This document shows positions 6,211 to 7,119 of a stretch of 7,119 bases of DNA, piece by piece. Below the pieces are notes generated by a model, which did not search any database, was not told the origin of the DNA, and saw nothing but the letters and a program-made list of their open reading frames with translations. The number at the start of each line of letters is the position of its first letter. Within the stretch, counting starts at the first letter, position 1. The position numbers and the translations under genes were made by a program. Source of the stretch: an uncultured Clostridia bacterium (GTDB lineage Bacteria; Bacillota; Clostridia; Oscillospirales; CAG-272); the NCBI GenBank assembly GCA_937894775.1, contig CALAXC010000338.1:1-7119 (forward strand). Reading direction: 5' to 3'.

Positions 6211-6269
6211 CATTTTATAAAAAATAGGTAAAGATAGCGGTAAAGAAAATGGTTAAGATTTAGTAAAGA
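6211..6269 (-). promoter_or_regulatory. Probable regulator-controlled promoter of the transporter-kinase genes
   Basis: Between the regulator stop codon and the ATPase start, four copies of GTWAAGA (plus-strand reading) begin at 6228, 6240, 6252 and 6263, so they are 12, 12 and 11 bases apart. On the minus strand they read TCTTWAC. Two tandem dimers of an OmpR-family regulator would fit such spacing on one DNA face. A -10-like TATAAAAT (6212-6219) follows 8 bases downstream. The place where a -35 would be expected (6237-6242) is a poor match and overlaps the second repeat, as is common for activator-dependent promoters. The binding protein is inferred to be the response regulator encoded next to it. 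Confidence 0.65.
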
Positions 6270-6270
6270 T

Positions 6271-6927
6271 TTATTTTGTCAGCTTAAAGCCGATACCCCA
6301 TACTGCTTCAATGTAGTCCTTGCCCGAAGCATCACGGAGCTTTTTGCGGAGATTGCTGACGTGGATCTTCAGCGAGTTTTCGGTGCAATCGGGAGTATCA
6401 AGGCTAATGTGGTCAAGCAGTTGCGATTTAGAAACCGCCTGCGTACTGTTCAGCATCAAATATTTCAGAATGGCGTATTCCGTTCTCGTCAGCTTCAAAT
6501 CCTCGTCACCAACCGTCACGGCATAGTTCGCCGTGTTCAAAGTAATCGTATCGTAATGTAGTAACGTGGTCTGAACGGTTGTGTTTCTCAGAGCTACCGC
6601 TATTCTCGCAAGAAGCTCCTTTGTATTGAACGGCTTTGTTACATAATCTACCGCACCGCCAAGCAACAAATCCACCTTATTATCCACGTCGATCTTTGCG
6701 CTCACTACGATAACGGGAATGTTTTTTATCTTGGGTAGTATTTCCTCCCCCGATAGTCCGGGGAGCATTAAATCAAGCAATACGAGGTCGGGTGTTTTAT
6801 TTGAAAGCAACATCAGAGCTTCCGTTCCCGAGTAGGCGCGTAGAACGCCGTAGCCCTCTTTTGCGAGGACTTCTTCAAGCATATTGCCGATATGTATATC
6901 ATCATCTATTATTGCGATTGTTTTCAT
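6271..6927 (-). CDS. OmpR/PhoB-family response regulator
   Basis: The 218-residue cytoplasmic regulator has an N-terminal receiver domain (about 1-115) with the acidic pocket Asp8-Asp10 in IIDDD, the phosphoacceptor Asp52 in LVLLDLMLPG, Ser76 and Lys98 in TKPF. A winged-helix DNA-binding domain follows (about 125-218), with LTRTEYAILKYL, the recognition-helix region ENSLKIHVSNLRKKL and the ending VWGIGFKL. The ATG at 6927 is preferred because AGGTGG (6933-6938) lies 5 bases upstream; an in-frame GTG at 6936 would lie inside that site. The gene has its own extended -10 promoter (6958-6986) and is followed by a tandem repeat region that it probably binds. Its partner should be the histidine kinase at the far end of the module. 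Confidence 0.96.
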   Translation of the reverse strand: MKTIAIIDDDIHIGNMLEEVLAKEGYGVLRAYSGTEALMLLSNKTPDLVLLDLMLPGLSGEEILPKIKNIPVIVVSAKIDVDNKVDLLLGGAVDYVTKPFNTKELLARIAVALRNTTVQTTLLHYDTITLNTANYAVTVGDEDLKLTRTEYAILKYLMLNSTQAVSKSQLLDHISLDTPDCTENSLKIHVSNLRKKLRDASGKDYIEAVWGIGFKLTK

Positions 6928-6957
6928 GCGAGCCACCTATCATTCGGATTTGAATAT

Positions 6958-6986
6958 ATTATATCATAAAATTGTGAATTAGTCTA
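6958..6986 (-). promoter_or_regulatory. Extended -10 promoter of the response regulator gene
   Basis: On the minus strand TATAAT (6958-6963) is preceded by TGA (6964-6966), and TAGACT (6981-6986, four of six matches to TTGACA) lies 17 bases upstream. The predicted leader to the ATG is short, about 24 bases. Together with the hairpin just behind it, the promoter matches the module at 399-471. Confidence 0.75.
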
Positions 6987-6993
6987 TAACAAA

Positions 6994-7029
6994 ACCGCAG
7001 AGAGCAACCAAACGGTTACTCTCTGCGGT
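6994..7029 (-). terminator. Hairpin copy 3, probable terminator of the gene at the right edge
   Basis: Perfect 11-bp arms (6994-7004 and 7019-7029) enclose a 14-base loop. On the minus strand the loop adds AACC-GTTT-GGTT and one T-G wobble, for 16 continuous pairs with a GTTT tetraloop. TTTTGTTAT follows on the minus strand, so this is the copy that looks most like an intrinsic terminator. It begins 20 bases after the stop codon at 7050. Confidence 0.7.
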
Positions 7030-7049
7030 GCATCTTCTTATGATTGCTT

Positions 7050-7119
7050 TCAGGAAATACAGCCCTTCAAACATTCTGCGATACCGGCATAAGTCCCCTG
7101 GGTATTATAGTAAGCAATT
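7050..7119 (-). CDS. C-terminal tail of an unrecognised gene, cut by the window edge
   Basis: The frame is open from the window edge (first full codon at 7118) for 22 codons and ends in TGA at 7050-7052. The tail reads IAYYNTQGTYAGIAECLKGC followed by Ile-Ser, a plausible amphipathic ending with two cysteines. I do not recognise the family. The main support is position: the hairpin at 6994-7029 begins 20 bases after this stop, as the similar hairpins follow metG and the kinase gene. A shorter open frame in another phase also exists, so this call is tentative. Confidence 0.4.
   Translation of the reverse strand, partial: IAYYNTQGTYAGIAECLKGCIS

Larger units (their letters stand above)
6958..7030 (-). 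repeat. 73-bp hairpin-plus-promoter repeat, copy B
   Basis: This is the partner of 399-471. Two of the eight differences form a compensatory pair in the hairpin stem: A6999-T7024 here against C440-G465 in the other copy. The -10, its TG extension and most of the spacer are the same in both. Confidence 0.8.

Noticed and set aside
6928..6936. GTG start three codons upstream for the response regulator.
   Set aside because: This codon lies within the AGGTGG ribosome binding site of the ATG at 6927, and MKTIAIIDDD is the normal beginning of a receiver domain.
432..7029. Three similar hairpins considered as a CRISPR or REP cluster.
   Set aside because: The copies are kilobases apart, without regular spacers or cas genes, and each follows a stop codon as a terminator would.
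399..7030. The two direct 73-bp repeats considered as ends of a mobile element or attachment sites around the roughly 6.5-kb segment between them.
   Set aside because: No integrase, transposase or resolvase lies between them, the segment contains the core gene metG, and each copy makes sense locally as a terminator plus promoter.

Overview
This window looks like chromosome from a low-to-moderate GC member of the Bacillota, most likely a gut-type clostridial lineage. The grounds are a T-box riboswitch, strong AGGAGG-type ribosome binding sites, extended -10 promoters (TGATATAAT) and a response regulator/ABC transporter/histidine kinase cluster of a kind common in that phylum. Species cannot be named from the sequence. 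Every gene I can support lies on the minus strand, so transcription runs from right to left and the description below follows that order.

Right end (7119 to 6958): the last 22 codons of an unrecognised gene (stop at 7050), then a strong hairpin (6994-7029), then an extended -10 promoter (6958-6986). That promoter opens a five-gene module: an OmpR-family response regulator (6271-6927), an ABC ATPase (5267-6181), two paralogous six-helix permeases (4447-5274 and 3489-4421) and a sensor histidine kinase (2596-3474). The gene order and the glutamate in place of the Q-loop glutamine of the ATPase point to the LanFEG/BcrAB/CprABC type of transporter, which removes antimicrobial peptides from the membrane. 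The 89-base gap between regulator and ATPase holds four 7-bp direct repeats about one helical turn apart, just upstream of a -10-like element. They are a good candidate for the regulator's own binding site. The proposed circuit is that the kinase activates the regulator, and the regulator raises transporter and kinase expression.

Middle (2595 to 2097, 499 bases without a gene): a hairpin related to the one at the right end, then a textbook extended -10 promoter and a complete T-box leader with an AUG specifier, a T-box sequence and an intrinsic terminator. It controls metG (513-2096), a short methionyl-tRNA synthetase with four zinc-binding CxxC motifs.

Left end (512 to 1): another copy of the hairpin plus promoter, a perfect inverted repeat at the predicted transcription start, a second possible promoter, and the first 97 codons of an XRE-family regulator that runs off the window.

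The most unusual pattern is a 73-bp module, a hairpin followed by an extended -10 promoter. It is present in two copies (399-471 and 6958-7030), identical at 65 of 73 positions, and one of the differences is a compensatory change in the stem. A third copy of the hairpin alone lies after the kinase gene. All three hairpins carry a near-invariant loop and each sits just downstream of a stop codon.
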